A stretch of 64,000 bases of DNA from VAZQ01 sp963841105 (GCA_963841105.1 CAWJCB010000010.1:98021-162020), one strand, 5' to 3'. Numbered from the stretch's first letter, positions 24,588 through 34,595 are shown. The notes: generated by a model from the sequence alone, not told the origin. A program made the numbers and translations.

Positions 24588-26699
24588 TCAGCTTGCGCAC
24601 TCGTCTCGAACTTGGCTCCGCTGGCTTGAATGGATTTCTAGGCTTTGTCTGATGCAGAGACCGGGCTTCAAAAGCGCCTCAAATTCGATCACTGGGCGAG
24701 GCTTGGCGTACAGGAAGCCTTGCACCTCGTCGCAGTGGTGCGCTTGCAGGAAGGCGGCTTGCGCAAGGGTGTCCACTCCCTCTGCTGTGACTTCGAGGCC
24801 AAGGTTGTGCGCCATCACAATGATTGAGCGTACTATGGCGGCGTCTTTCGGAGTGGAGGTCTCGCCGATTTTTTGCACGAAGCTCCGGTCGATCTTGATC
24901 CTTGTGAGTGGATACCGGGTCAGGTAGCTCAAAGAAGCGTAGCCGGTGCCAAAGTCATCGAAGGCAAGGCCCACGCCTCTGGCTCGCAGGATGCGTAGCG
25001 ACTTTATGATGGCCTGGTCGTGGCCGAGTGCCACGTTCTCGGTGATCTCTAGTTCGAGGGCTTCAGCCGGCAATCCGCTCTGCCGTAATGCTGCCTCGAC
25101 GTCCTTCAGCAGCGCTCCATCGTGGAACTGTGCCGGGAAGAGATTAACGCTGATGCGCAGTGGCAGACCCATAGCGTGCCAGCGGGCCGCACTATCGCAT
25201 GCCGTTTTCAGAATCCATCGGCCCGCATCGAGAGCAACGGCGCTTTCGGCAAGAGCGTCAATGAATGCCCCTGGCGCGATAATCCCCCGCACCGGATGCT
25301 GCCACCGCAGCAGAGCCTCCGCACCGATCAATGTATCGTCGCTGATGCGCAATTGGGGCTGATAGTACAGAACAAACTCATTTTCCGCTAACGCACGGCG
25401 CAGCTCTGTGTTGAGCTCCCGTCGTGCCGAAGCCTTCGCCCGCAGCATCGGTAAGAACAGGCGGTATGTGCGACCTCCGGCAGCTTTTGCATCGTAGAGG
25501 GCGAGGTCGGCGTTGGAAATCAGGTCTTCGACATTGGAGCCGTCAGCGGGAGCAATCGCGATGCCGGCGCTGGCGCCGACAAATAGCCGATGGCCATTTA
25601 TCTCGAAGCGCTCTCCAAGCCGTTGCAATATTCCATTCACGACACGTCCAACTTCGCGCGGATCGCCGCACTCTGGAAAGGCAAAGACGAATTCGTCGCC
25701 GCCAAGACGATAGACTCGCGCGCTGCCGTTGGCGATCGTCGTCAAGCGTCGCGCGATTTCTTGGAGCAACTGGTCACCGGTTGAATGACCGAGCGTATCG
25801 TTGATGTCTTTGAAGCCGTCCAGATCGAGCATCGCGAGTGATAGCGGAGCACATGCTGCGTTATCCTTCGGGTTCAACAAATCGGCGAGCTCTTCACGAA
25901 GCGTGAGCCGATTGGGCAACCCCGTTAGTTGATCGAAATGAGCGAGCTGTTTGAGCTTCTCTTCGGCTGCCTTCCGCTCCGTTATGTCGCGGCCGAAAAA
26001 GAAATGCTTTTGCTCCGGGCGCGACCATACGCCGGTCCACGCTAATGTAACGACGTGCCCTTCCTTATGTAGGTACCGTGACTCGAAGTTTCGCGTTTCC
26101 TCCCCCCGGCGCGCCGCCCTCATTTCATTGCGCGTAGGCTCCAGATCGTCGGGGTGGATGAATTCGGCTCCGCTGTGGCCGGCCATTTGCTCTGGAAGGT
26201 AGCCTAGAATTGCCGCGCAGCTCGGGCTGACGCGAATAACGGTACCGTTGCGATCTGTCACGACGATGAGGTCCAACGATGTTTCAAACAGGCGACGGCG
26301 CTCTTCACTCTCCTGGGCCAGCGCCTCCGACTTGCGGCGAATATCCGCATCCGCCTTAGCGCGTTCCTGCAAAGCCCTGGGCAGCCACCGCATGAGCAGC
26401 AAGCCCAGTACGGCGCACGCCGCCAGGACGTTCATCAGCTTCGGGATGATGAGAAGATTCGGATTGCCGAGCACTCCGATAAGCGCTCCAGGAAAGAATC
26501 CGTACTGCGCCCCGAGGTACACGCCAAAATAGAGGTTCTCGATGATGTTGCGAAGGGAATCGATCGCCACCACGATGAGCAGGAGCCGCGTCGCCCCGAA
26601 AGTGCGCGGGTTGCGGATATAGGCGACGGCTACCGCAGACAGCACCGCTAACCAAAGCGCGACAATGGCCCAATAGATAAGCGCGGTAACAACGCTCAT
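24588..26699 (-). CDS. PAS-GGDEF-EAL cyclic-di-GMP signalling protein
   Basis: A 703-residue membrane protein. Residues 1-110 hold about three transmembrane helices, 130-250 a PAS domain (SLDLIVVTDRNGTVIRVSPS), 255-425 a GGDEF domain with an intact RLGGDEF active site, and 430-685 an EAL domain with EALLRW, then LEITENVAL, DDFGTGYASL and KIDRSFV. All metal and catalytic residues of both domains appear present, so it could make and break cyclic di-GMP in response to a PAS signal. It stands alone. Confidence 0.95.
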   Translation of the reverse strand: MSVVTALIYWAIVALWLAVLSAVAVAYIRNPRTFGATRLLLIVVAIDSLRNIIENLYFGVYLGAQYGFFPGALIGVLGNPNLLIIPKLMNVLAACAVLGLLLMRWLPRALQERAKADADIRRKSEALAQESEERRRLFETSLDLIVVTDRNGTVIRVSPSCAAILGYLPEQMAGHSGAEFIHPDDLEPTRNEMRAARRGEETRNFESRYLHKEGHVVTLAWTGVWSRPEQKHFFFGRDITERKAAEEKLKQLAHFDQLTGLPNRLTLREELADLLNPKDNAACAPLSLAMLDLDGFKDINDTLGHSTGDQLLQEIARRLTTIANGSARVYRLGGDEFVFAFPECGDPREVGRVVNGILQRLGERFEINGHRLFVGASAGIAIAPADGSNVEDLISNADLALYDAKAAGGRTYRLFLPMLRAKASARRELNTELRRALAENEFVLYYQPQLRISDDTLIGAEALLRWQHPVRGIIAPGAFIDALAESAVALDAGRWILKTACDSAARWHAMGLPLRISVNLFPAQFHDGALLKDVEAALRQSGLPAEALELEITENVALGHDQAIIKSLRILRARGVGLAFDDFGTGYASLSYLTRYPLTRIKIDRSFVQKIGETSTPKDAAIVRSIIVMAHNLGLEVTAEGVDTLAQAAFLQAHHCDEVQGFLYAKPRPVIEFEALLKPGLCIRQSLEIHSSQRSQVRDECAS

Positions 26700-27445
26700 G
26701 TGATTGAGCCGCCCGCCGCTTGCAACTTCAAACCATGAGCCAATCCGGCCACAAGGCCTCGAATCCGGCTCGGACCTTTGAGCCCGCTGAGTGCTGAAGG
26801 GCCCCTGACTGGCGAAAGTTTTTGCCGATCGGGGCCGCCGATGTTCAGACCGTCACATTGCGCAGTAGCGCACCGGAAATAACACTGAAAAGTTGAGAAC
26901 AGATTGACCCTATTCTTAGAGTCGTTACGACGTAATCGTTGACCTGCCTTATCGCCTCAAAGACACTGCGAGCCCACGCGTCGTATAGACGTGGCACGTC
27001 CGCGCGAGTTGGCTGCCGATGGCGCGATGGCTCCATTCGGTTCCGGGCTGATGAGCCCGTTTTTGCCCGGGCGCGGCCGCGCTCGGGCTTACCTCAGACT
27101 GCATCACTAACGGAGCGATTCAGGGGCTGCGCGTTTTGATCCGGCATCGTGACGAAGATGACGATGATGGTTATCAAAAATCGGAACGCACGCCTCGATC
27201 ATCCCCAGCTCGGCCAGCTGCCCGATTGTCCATGGCCACCACAACCACGCAAATTGTCGGCTCTGAAGAGCACGGTCCTAATCACCACAAATATCTTAAT
27301 TGGAATCTTCTAACTGTCAAAATTTCCTCTAACAAACAGCAATCGGTTGCCGTCATACATTTCATCATCAAAAACGTGAGTCAGTGACCAGTGGGAATGC
27401 GGGAGTCGCGTGGCTCGACATTTAGCGTAAGAGGTTGAGGTAGAG
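26700..27445. other. Intergenic region without recognised gene
   Basis: The stretch has only short unconvincing frames. The AT-rich part 27260-27370 may hold the promoter of the following gene. Confidence 0.3.
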
Positions 27446-27826
27446 ATGCCTTCGCTTTACCAATGTACCGACAACTCGGCAGTCCCCAAGGAGACCGATG
27501 CAAGCGACGAGATGTTCATCACGCTGGAGGCGACGAGGAATGAGAAAAAATGCCGCGAAATGAATGAGGACTTCTGCCGTCGCCTGCAGGCTGCGATCCA
27601 AGCTGGGCTGGAATGCTGCAGTGTGGCTTTCCACGGCAGCGCACCCGGTTTCCAGTCCTCGCTTACCGCATCCCCGACCATTGACATCTTTGGATTCGCG
27701 TTCACTTGTTCGGCTGAAGCCTCGCCATGGCCGGTGGAATTTGCAATCCGTCGTGCAGCTTCGCCTAGCGCTGTCCTGGTGCGATATGTCACGAACCTGG
27801 ACGGCGCTGGCGAACCAAATGGATAG
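27446..27826 (+). CDS. Hypothetical protein (126 aa)
   Basis: A GAGG motif precedes ATG 27446 at about 10 bases. The first half (CREMNEDFCRRLQAAIQAGL) is helical; the second half contains hydrophobic strands (PTIDIFGFAFTCSAEASPWP). Six cysteines are unusual for a rhizobial cytoplasmic protein. No family recognised; it may be partly eroded. Confidence 0.4.
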   Translation: MPSLYQCTDNSAVPKETDASDEMFITLEATRNEKKCREMNEDFCRRLQAAIQAGLECCSVAFHGSAPGFQSSLTASPTIDIFGFAFTCSAEASPWPVEFAIRRAASPSAVLVRYVTNLDGAGEPNG

Positions 27827-27987
27827 ATACGACGCCGTCCTGAAAGACGAAGGCGAGTAGACCGCCTCGGCTTAGGCCTTCTTCGTGACGCTGACAGGCC
27901 GCTACTGCCGCTCGCCGAAATTGTCTCCACACCAAATCCGGGACGGTATTCCCCTGCTGCATTGAAGCAGATGACAAGGAAAGCTAA

Positions 27988-28089
27988 ATTTTGGCTGAAT
28001 ATCAGCGTCTCCGCGGAGAGCGCCCCCGGGTTAGTACTGAGTACCGGGGGCGGACCGCGACGTGAAGCGATCTCCCGCACAGCTAGCAA
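27988..28089 (-). pseudogene. Remnant of a PPVLS-family gene
   Basis: The minus frame starting at 28089 reads MLAVREIASRRGPPPVLSTN, matching the (R)GPPPVLSTES region of paralog A at 11391-12257. Similarity stops after about 30 codons. Confidence 0.4.
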
Positions 28090-28234
28090 TCATGGCCGAG
28101 AGACGCATCAATGGGAGGTGCACGCTTTGTTTCGACCCGGAGCCCCATCATCGCGGGTGGCCCTTTTCCAAGCTAGAATTGAACGTTGACCGGATTTAAC
28201 TTGTCGGGACTCAGATTCGGGCGCACCGTCGCTG

Positions 28235-28429
28235 ATGCTCGACAAGATTGAAAACCTAAGAGCGCAAGCTGAACGGTGCATGCGACTGGCGAAGGGGTGC
28301 CCCACGCCCTCAGTGGCGGAAGCCCTCCTGGCGCTGGCTGCCGACTACCTGGAACGTGCTGCAAATCTCGCGAGCAGACCCACCACGGTGCAGCAGCAAC
28401 AGCAAATCCAACCTAAGAAAGAAGAATAG
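28235..28429 (+). CDS. Small helical protein (64 aa), rhizobial family
   Basis: The product MLDKIENLRAQAERCMRLAK, followed by PSVAEALLALAADYLERA and a Gln/Lys tail, has the pattern of many tiny rhizobial proteins with two amphipathic helices (R-LA--------LL-LA--Y---A). Similar layouts occur at 28789-29061 and 60482-60718. Function unknown. Confidence 0.7.
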   Translation: MLDKIENLRAQAERCMRLAKGCPTPSVAEALLALAADYLERAANLASRPTTVQQQQQIQPKKEE

Positions 28430-28646
28430 GGCCGCTTCAGTTGGACTAACGCTTAACGCCTTCGTGACGGCAATGTTACGGGGCCATCACAGCTGGAGTT
28501 GCCCGGCCGCCGCCATTGAACAGCACCACACGTGAGACGCGGCGGGGGTGGGAGCAATCTCAGAGGATTCTTGACAGGAGCGAAGCGAATGTGAATGATC
28601 TTAACATTCGGCGCGGGCCGACACGCCTACCGGAACTACCTCGAAG

Positions 28647-28871
28647 ATGCCGATCGACCGAATACCTGAGAACGCAGCGTTCGACCCTGACGCCGTCAAT
28701 GCTCTAACAAGCGCCTTTGATGCAACATGCGCAGCTCTGAGTTTGGTCGATCGCAATGACCCTCTCACTGAGATTATTGCGAAGAAGATCATGGAACACG
28801 CACAACGCGGGGAGCGTGATCCGATCCGATTGCGCGAGCTCGTCGTCGCGGAGTTTCAACACGGTCCTTGA
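28647..28871 (+). CDS. Small hypothetical protein (74 aa)
   Basis: The sequence FDPDAVNALTSAFDATCAAL, then LTEIIAKKIMEHAQRGERDP and IRLRELVVAEF, is a pattern I associate with a common small Bradyrhizobium family in which the aspartate-rich start precedes two helices. No function is known. Its last 83 bases overlap the opposite-strand gene 28789-29061. Confidence 0.75.
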   Translation: MPIDRIPENAAFDPDAVNALTSAFDATCAALSLVDRNDPLTEIIAKKIMEHAQRGERDPIRLRELVVAEFQHGP

Positions 28872-29061
28872 TCTCAGCGTGACGCGAGTTCTCAACCCTC
28901 GCGACGTGACTAACACCGGGCTCCTGAGCGGCGCGCCTCTGATATTCTTTGGCCATCCGCCTGAGTTCGGCTGCAGCATCAGATGCCGGTGTTACACGCG
29001 ACTGCTCTTGGCAGATACGGGCCAGCTCAACTAGGTCGTCTTGCGTCTGGATGTTACGCAT
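28789..29061 (-). CDS. Small helical protein (up to 90 aa)
   Basis: The N-terminal 45 residues (TQDDLVELARICQEQSRVTP then AAELRRMAKEYQRRAAQ) follow the same two-helix layout as the 28235 gene. The C-terminal part is Arg-rich, antisense to the neighbouring gene, and may be a run-on after loss of the original stop. Confidence 0.55.
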   Translation of the reverse strand: MRNIQTQDDLVELARICQEQSRVTPASDAAAELRRMAKEYQRRAAQEPGVSHVARVENSRHAEIKDRVETPRRRARAIGSDHAPRVVRVP

Positions 29062-29356
29062 AGCTCACTCCCAACTCGTGCGGCACGCCATGCCCAAAAC
29101 AGAGTGTCTCCTGACGACCTCATCAGCGTGCAGCAATGAGACACCAATGAGGCCGACGTAGATCGTCCTGGTCTCGATCATACCGTCCCGCAGTGCGGCT
29201 GGACACGAAAGCCACAGTCCGGGCCCAGGGGGCGCGAGTGATGCTCTTGTGGCAGGTCCGGTAAGCGGCGCGAGCATATGGGGAACTCGCATCTCGGTTT
29301 CAGGTTACCTCTCGGTGGGATCATCCGCACAAGCCTCGCTCAAGGGCCGGCGTGTG

Positions 29357-29698
29357 ATGTCAGGACAACAACGAGCGAAGCCGAAGGACCTCCCCTCTTG
29401 CCCTCGATGCAATGCAGGGCAGATGGCTGACATTGTCACTATCGCGCCCCTGGTCCATGCGCCCGGACTGATCGCGTACGAGTGTCCCAACTGCGGATAT
29501 GTGACGAGCGTTATTCTTCCGCCCGCTGATGAGCGGAAACGCCTGACGAGCAGGGACAGCATCCTTGGTCTCGACCTAAGCGCGCCAAGACGCTTGGGCG
29601 GAGTGGATGTGAGCCGCCACCAGTCAGTCATACCACCTATGTCGGGGCTGCTGAGTTCAAGGACCATGCGGGCGCTGGATTGCTATAAACTTGGCTGA
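29357..29698 (+). CDS. Small zinc-ribbon protein
   Basis: Two CxxC knuckles, LPSCPRCNAGQMADI and YECPNCGYVTSVI, about 30 residues apart make a classic zinc ribbon. The remaining part (RLTSRDSILGLDLSAPRRLG) is polar without known features. ATG 29357 is preferred over the in-frame start at 29249, which adds an atypical leader. The role could be nucleic-acid or protein binding. Confidence 0.65.
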   Translation: MSGQQRAKPKDLPSCPRCNAGQMADIVTIAPLVHAPGLIAYECPNCGYVTSVILPPADERKRLTSRDSILGLDLSAPRRLGGVDVSRHQSVIPPMSGLLSSRTMRALDCYKLG

Positions 29699-29716
29699 TA
29701 CCTCGAAAGAAGCCAA

Positions 29717-30337
29717 ATGTTTCTGATCAAGTCGCTGCTCGCTTTGATACGACGTGTCGTGCATTTCCCGCTGTTCCAATTCGCTATCGCTGTGGCCGTC
29801 ATCCTTTGGCTGCAAGCTGCCGACAGTAATTCGGTGTTCGGTGAAATATTCAACGAGCTCGATTGGCTCGTAACTTTCTCCGTGAGTCAGTGCGCCGCGC
29901 TCTTCAATGTGAAGTCTTTCACCAAATCGTGGCTCACAGCGGGTTTCATGATTGGATATATCTACCTTGCTGGCTGGATGATCTTGTTTCTTGCGAAAGT
30001 TTTTATCAGGAGCGCGATCGAGCTGATGGCGCGAAAGAACGTGCTGGGTCTTCGAAATGCCATCGCGCGCGAGCGCGGGATAACTGCGTACCGCGCATGG
30101 GTCCCACTGGACAGAATCCGACCCAAGCATGTTGCACAGGAACAGTGGGAAGAGATGTTTGCCTGGCCAGCCGATAACAAACCACCTTATCCATCGCTTA
30201 CGTATCGGGTAGTGCGCGGGGTATTTTCCTATGGGGCTGTGTTGATGATCATGGCCGTTCTGTTGCAGGAGTTTACGCCATTCCCTGCTCTAACTTGGCT
30301 GGGTAAAATAGCCAGATTGCCAGCCCTGGGGAATTAG
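29717..30337 (+). CDS. Membrane protein of unknown function (206 aa)
   Basis: Three to four hydrophobic segments are visible (LFQFAIAVAVILWLQA, WLTAGFMIGYIYLAGWMILFL, YGAVLMIMAVLLQEF), with a basic cytoplasmic loop (ARKNVLGLRNAIARERGI). GAAAGAAG precedes ATG 29717. The last codons lie at the edge of the 30.34-30.97 kb repeat, so the native C-terminus may have been altered. Confidence 0.65.
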   Translation: MFLIKSLLALIRRVVHFPLFQFAIAVAVILWLQAADSNSVFGEIFNELDWLVTFSVSQCAALFNVKSFTKSWLTAGFMIGYIYLAGWMILFLAKVFIRSAIELMARKNVLGLRNAIARERGITAYRAWVPLDRIRPKHVAQEQWEEMFAWPADNKPPYPSLTYRVVRGVFSYGAVLMIMAVLLQEFTPFPALTWLGKIARLPALGN

Positions 30338-30338
30338 G

Positions 30339-30975
30339 AAGCGTGCCGGGCGCCCGAGCATCTCCAGCAGCTTCAGCACCAGCTTGAACTTGGGTTCTTC
30401 TACCAAAGCCATCGTCGCAGCCCGCTTAACCTCGCGGCCACCCGACGGAACGAAACTTAATTCCGGGACGTGCCGGATGTCATTTTGACCAGACCCACCC
30501 CGACCATTTGCTATGGGGCCATCACGAGCCGGCTTGGGGGATCGACCCCGATTCGGAACGGTGGCGGGTCGAGGCGAGCGTTTGACCAAGAAAATGATCA
30601 AGGAAAGCAGCAGTGGACAGCCAGCGCGCTGATCTCATTCGCGAGCACTGGCAGCAATACCGGGGCGCTGCACTCAAGGCATTTGCACATTCTGAGATAT
30701 TTCGCACTCCGATCCGATCGACGGATTCATGGGTATCGCATCCGACGACCAATGTCGTCCCGTCATCTGTCACGGCTCTGGAATTTTGCATCAAACGTGG
30801 AAACTTCTTCAGCAAAGTCTATCAAGTCACATGCGAAGGTATGCTTATTGGAGACAGGCTCAATGTAATAAAGCGCGCCGCGATCTACGCCCCGCTTCCT
30901 GTCCTAAGCCCAGACTTTTGTGCTTGCGGTGACCAAGGGGCGGTTGATTAGGGTCAAGAGTTGGCGCGTTAACCG
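30339..30975. repeat. Segment duplicated at 36328-36955 (copy 1)
   Basis: About 540 bases match 36328-36867 with scattered substitutions and small indels (shared runs include GAAGCGTGCCGGGCGCCCGA, GCTTCAGCACCAGCTTGAAC, GACAGCCAACGCGCTG-like). The copy continues briefly into GGGCGGTTGATTAGGGTCAA, shared with the start of the gene at 36916. It contains the CDS 30613-30951. Confidence 0.85.
30613..30951 (+). CDS. Duplicated small hypothetical protein (copy 1)
   Basis: The product begins MDSQRADLIREHWQQYRGAA and is nearly the same as that at 36607 for the first 40 residues; later differences arise from small indels. GGAAAGCAGC lies just upstream. Residues after about 85 lie in a frame not shared with the other copy, so one of the two has been frameshifted. 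Function unknown. Confidence 0.55.
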   Translation: MDSQRADLIREHWQQYRGAALKAFAHSEIFRTPIRSTDSWVSHPTTNVVPSSVTALEFCIKRGNFFSKVYQVTCEGMLIGDRLNVIKRAAIYAPLPVLSPDFCACGDQGAVD

Positions 30976-31049
30976 GCGACATCACAACCATAGCGGCGGC
31001 CAAAATGGCAAACCCCCAGCCGTTATGACAGCCAGGGGTTTTTAGTAGG

Positions 31050-31160
31050 TTAGCCCTTTGTCACGATCGGAGGCGGAGCCTTGCCTTTGCCTAGACCCAC
31101 GCAGCCTGACACGCTCACCGCAACGAGTGTCGCAACCAATGCAAATACGAGCTTTTTCAT
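31050..31160 (-). CDS. Small lipoprotein (36 aa)
   Basis: ATG 31160 starts MKKLVFALVATLVAVSVSGC, a complete lipoprotein signal with lipobox VSGC, followed by VGLGKGKAPPPIVTKG and a stop. It would be anchored in the membrane as a 17-residue lipopeptide. Its 3' end (31050-31090) recurs without the signal peptide at 39150-39187. An inverted repeat at 31010-31045 (ACCCC...GGGGTTTTT) could terminate its transcript. Confidence 0.7.
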   Translation of the reverse strand: MKKLVFALVATLVAVSVSGCVGLGKGKAPPPIVTKG

Positions 31161-31656
31161 TTGAGCCCCCCGGTTGAATAACGTCATGCACAATGCCACC
31201 GGGGACCGCAGCACTCTAGTGCTCGAAAGACACAGCGAACAAAATCCCGCTTTATGTACCGGATCTAAAGAGCGCGAACCAGCCGCTCGGCATGTGAATA
31301 CGGTAGATCAGGTTCAATTGATGTGCAAATGAACAGATTGTGGGCAGGGGCCCAGTCTGAAATTTACGACCAGCTAAAATTACGGCGCGGATTGGTAAAG
31401 CTGGTCCGTCCTAATCAATGGCGCGCCGACGCTCGAAGAGTGCGACGATGAGGTCGCGGCAAGTCAGCAATGGTCGGGACCGAGCGCCTTCTCCTTGATC
31501 GCAAGGGCGCACTTGTGGGGCCCTTCGGCCTCGGCGTAGCGGCCTTGGTTTTATGGTGGCTGCAACTCGACGGTAGAGCGCGAGATGGGCGAACCGCCGT
31601 GTACGCTTCGTGTCCGGCGTTGCCGCCACGCGACGGCGTATCAAACAGCTCACTTA
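31161..31656. other. Intergenic stretch
   Basis: No gene was recognised. The frames between 31411 and 31723 are Arg/Pro-rich shadows. Confidence 0.3.
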
Positions 31657-33207
31657 TCACGGACGGATGAGGCCGGCCGGGATCGGCCATGATTTCAATT
31701 TTCCCGATGCACCATCCCGCCAAACGAAGAGCGCCATTTCGTGATTGATCCGTTGCAACCCCAGCGCATTGGTCGCCTCATCCATTACACCTTCGGCGTC
31801 CTGAATGATCAGATAATCCGCTTCACCGCGTTGAGCCCAGCTGATGACCTTTTCAAAATCGGTGCCCTCCCACAGGATTGTCGCAACGATTTCCTGCTCC
31901 GGGATTCCGAGGTGCCAGAGGTTGTAACGGACAGCCACTGCAAACGGGCTGGATTTTTGCGTGGGCACGATCAATACCTTCGACCCCGAACGGTATCAAG
32001 TGTTGCATTTCGTTTGTGGCATCTCGGAGAAAGCGGTGCCACGGCCTGCCGTCGGGGTTGTTGAGATCACGGCGAATTGGCATGGCGCAAAGTGCTAGCA
32101 GGATTGCCACCAAGGTGGGAGCAATGCCTCGCAAATTCATCGCTTGCAATCGCGCTGGCCAGCGTGCGATCGAGAGCGCCATGACCGGCGTGTAAAGCCC
32201 AAGCAGTGCCGCGTGTGGCGTATAGCGCCAATAGTCGGCTGCGATTTGAGCATCGGAGTTACTCATCACTCCGATATAAACGATCAACAGGAACACGTTG
32301 TAGCCGAGCCAGACCGTGGCACAGATCACCGCCAGCCATCGCGCTTCGCTGGACTTTCCCGGCCAACGGAAAACAATCGCGAGACCCGCGGCCGTGACCA
32401 ACCACATCATGGAGTGGAACAGCGGCGCATCGGCGATGAGGTCTCCGATGGAAGAAAGGGTCTGGCGCAGAGCGCCAAAATTCCACTCGTAGATCGGCCG
32501 GAATGCCTGTTCTGAGCGAGGCAGATTTTGCATCACGTACCAGCGCCACAGTGCAAAGAGGACGATTGGCGGCCCCAGCATGCGAGGAAGCTGCGCCGAG
32601 GCTCTCTGTGACAGGATCGCAGGGTCACGCAACGCCACGAAGGCGCGGCGATCGCCTCGGCGAAGAGCGCGCTCGACGCCGCGAGTAGCGCCACGTTGAT
32701 TGTGGGCCCTGCGGTTTCGATAAAGCGGCCATCAATAAACGAAGCGCCCGCAATCATGAGCGGCATTCCCTGCGGGTACCCCGCAAATATCGAGAACGAG
32801 GGCGCGAGGTCGGGCCAAGGTAGTGAGTCGTGGCGATAGGCGTAGGCGGCACTGGGCAGCCAATTCCAGAAGTCGTCCCACATCGCGGGCCCACTATCGG
32901 CCGCACCGACGAGAATTGTCGAGACCAGCGCCAGCGCGATCCAAGTCGAACGTCCCCCGGGGAATTGTCGGCGGACAACCAGCGCAATCAGAGACAGGAG
33001 GGTGAGGCCAGCCATGAGCCACGACACCGAAATGCGCGTCGTCACGGCAAGAATGGTGAGCGCGCTGCCGAGGAGGCCGAACCCCACGAGCATGTCCGCG
33101 CCCGGCCAGCGCTGGTCTTCGCCGACTGCCGATCCAGCGATTACCCACACGACCGCTGGAGCCAGGCAGCACACGAGGGCCGAAGCGAGCACCGTGTCAG
33201 CAATCAT
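31657..33207 (-). pseudogene. Broken polytopic glycosyltransferase-like protein (ArnT/PMT type)
   Basis: Three consecutive minus frames make one membrane protein. The first (33207-32640) has helices such as VLASALVCCLAPAVVWVIAG and the lumenal WDDFWNWLPSAAYAYRHDSL typical of glycosyltransferase-39/83 proteins. At about 32640 the frame changes and an internal segment seems lost. The second (to about 31985) has further helices and WRYTPHAALLGLYTPVMALS. The third ends with VRYNLWHLGIPEQEIVATIL. At least one frameshift near 31985 and a deletion near 32640 make it non-functional. Confidence 0.7.
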
Positions 33208-33438
33208 CGATACTTTTTAGGGCCAGTTGAGATGAAAGCCTGTGGGGAACGAGCCCAGCAAGCGACATCTGCACTTTCATGCCGCCGGAGAGCATAACTC
33301 GAGATTCCTTCCTTCCCTAAATTCGCTGAATTGGGTGGACGAAAAATTCGCGAGTGCGCTTATCGGAGTCAAATAACGGAACTTTAGCAACGGCCGGGTG
33401 TTCGTGTTGTACACATCAGTCATAAGGAACTTAAAGAT

Positions 33439-33753
33439 ATGCGCGTTCTTGTTGTGATTGCGGCCGCCGCCGCTCTCCTGGCCTCTTTCGGCGCCATCGC
33501 TCAGCCGGCCAACCGTGATGCCAACACTCCAGCAGTCAACACTCCCAATAGTGCCCCCAACCCTGGTGCTCCAGTCTCCGGGGCGAACAGCTTCACCGAG
33601 GGACAGGCCAAGTCTCGCATTGAGGCGAACGGATATGCGAACGTGAGCGGGTTGCGGAAGGACGATCAGGGAGTATGGCGCGGAAAGGCCATGAAAGATG
33701 GCAAAAGCGTCAACGTCAGTATCGATTTCCAAGGCAACGTCACGGCTCAGTAA
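33439..33753 (+). CDS. Secreted PepSY-like domain protein
   Basis: A signal peptide (MRVLVVIAAAAALLASFGAI then AQ) precedes a disordered Asn/Pro linker and a small alpha/beta domain (FTEGQAKSRIEANGYANVSG, then DDQGVWRGKAMKDGKSVNVS) typical of PepSY-like periplasmic proteins that end with a beta hairpin. Length 104 is usual. It may be cotranscribed with the next gene 50 bases downstream. Confidence 0.85.
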   Translation: MRVLVVIAAAAALLASFGAIAQPANRDANTPAVNTPNSAPNPGAPVSGANSFTEGQAKSRIEANGYANVSGLRKDDQGVWRGKAMKDGKSVNVSIDFQGNVTAQ

Positions 33754-33802
33754 CGGTGGGCTCGCCCAATCAAACACGAGTTCAAACTTTAAGGAGTAAT
33801 TC

Positions 33803-34429
33803 ATGACCGTCACCATTTCACGACTTTACAATAGCTATCCTGATGCCAGAGAGGCGGTGCGCAACCTAGAATCTGCCGGCGTGGCACACAATGACATCAG
33901 CGTCATCGCCAGTAATGCTGACAATTGGTATTCATCAGATCGCAAAGGGGATACCTTCCCCGATCGTGATCTCGACGGGAAGGACGACCGTGCGGAAGCA
34001 GCTCGAACCGGTGCTGGTGTGGGTGCGGCAGTGGGAGGTGCTGCGGGACTTCTCGCGGGTCTTGGTTTGATGGCTATCCCTGGGGTTGGTCCCGTCGTTG
34101 CAGCGGGGTGGTTGGTGTCTACGCTTGCCGGCGCTGCCGCGGGAGGAGCCACCGGAAGCGTTATTGGCGCCCTTACGCAGGCCGGTGTCAGCAAGAATGA
34201 CGCGGACATCTACGCCGAGGGGCTGCGCCGAGGTGGGGCGGTGGTAAGCGCGCGCGTGCCGGACGCGGACGCCGCCAGACTGCAGGCCGTGATGGATCGG
34301 TCGGCAGTAAATGTCACAGAGAGAGGCGTGGCCTATCGCCAAGCCGGATGGAAGTCATTCGATGCCTCGGCAACGCCGTACACAGCGGATCAAATCCGAA
34401 AAGAGCGCGAACTTTATGGGAAGCGATAA
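33803..34429 (+). CDS. General stress protein 17M-like/glycine-zipper protein
   Basis: The N-terminus TISRLYNSYPDAREAVRNLE then GVAHNDISVIAS is the general-stress-protein-17M (YflT) fold. A glycine-zipper membrane region follows (GAGVGAAVGGAAGLLAGLGL, AGAAAGGATGSVIGAL), then an SKNDADIYAEGLRRGGAVVS domain. AAGGAG stands seven bases before ATG 33803. Such proteins are induced by stress in rhizobia. Confidence 0.9.
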   Translation: MTVTISRLYNSYPDAREAVRNLESAGVAHNDISVIASNADNWYSSDRKGDTFPDRDLDGKDDRAEAARTGAGVGAAVGGAAGLLAGLGLMAIPGVGPVVAAGWLVSTLAGAAAGGATGSVIGALTQAGVSKNDADIYAEGLRRGGAVVSARVPDADAARLQAVMDRSAVNVTERGVAYRQAGWKSFDASATPYTADQIRKERELYGKR

Positions 34430-34595
34430 TCAATAGACACGAACCAACAAACTAGGGATAATAAGAGGGTCGCCAGCGGGCACTTGCGATCAATTCTTGC
34501 TGTTACCGCATCGCAATCTCGTTGGCTGCTTCTCCTCGACCAGCACACGTTGCGCCCCGCGCAATCTCCCGGAGCGGGATACAATTCTGCTCAAG

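Noticed and set aside
27457..28089. A 210-codon minus frame as one gene
   Set aside because: Only the first ~30 codons resemble a real family (PPVLS); the rest is antisense to a plausible plus-strand gene and Ser/Arg-rich.
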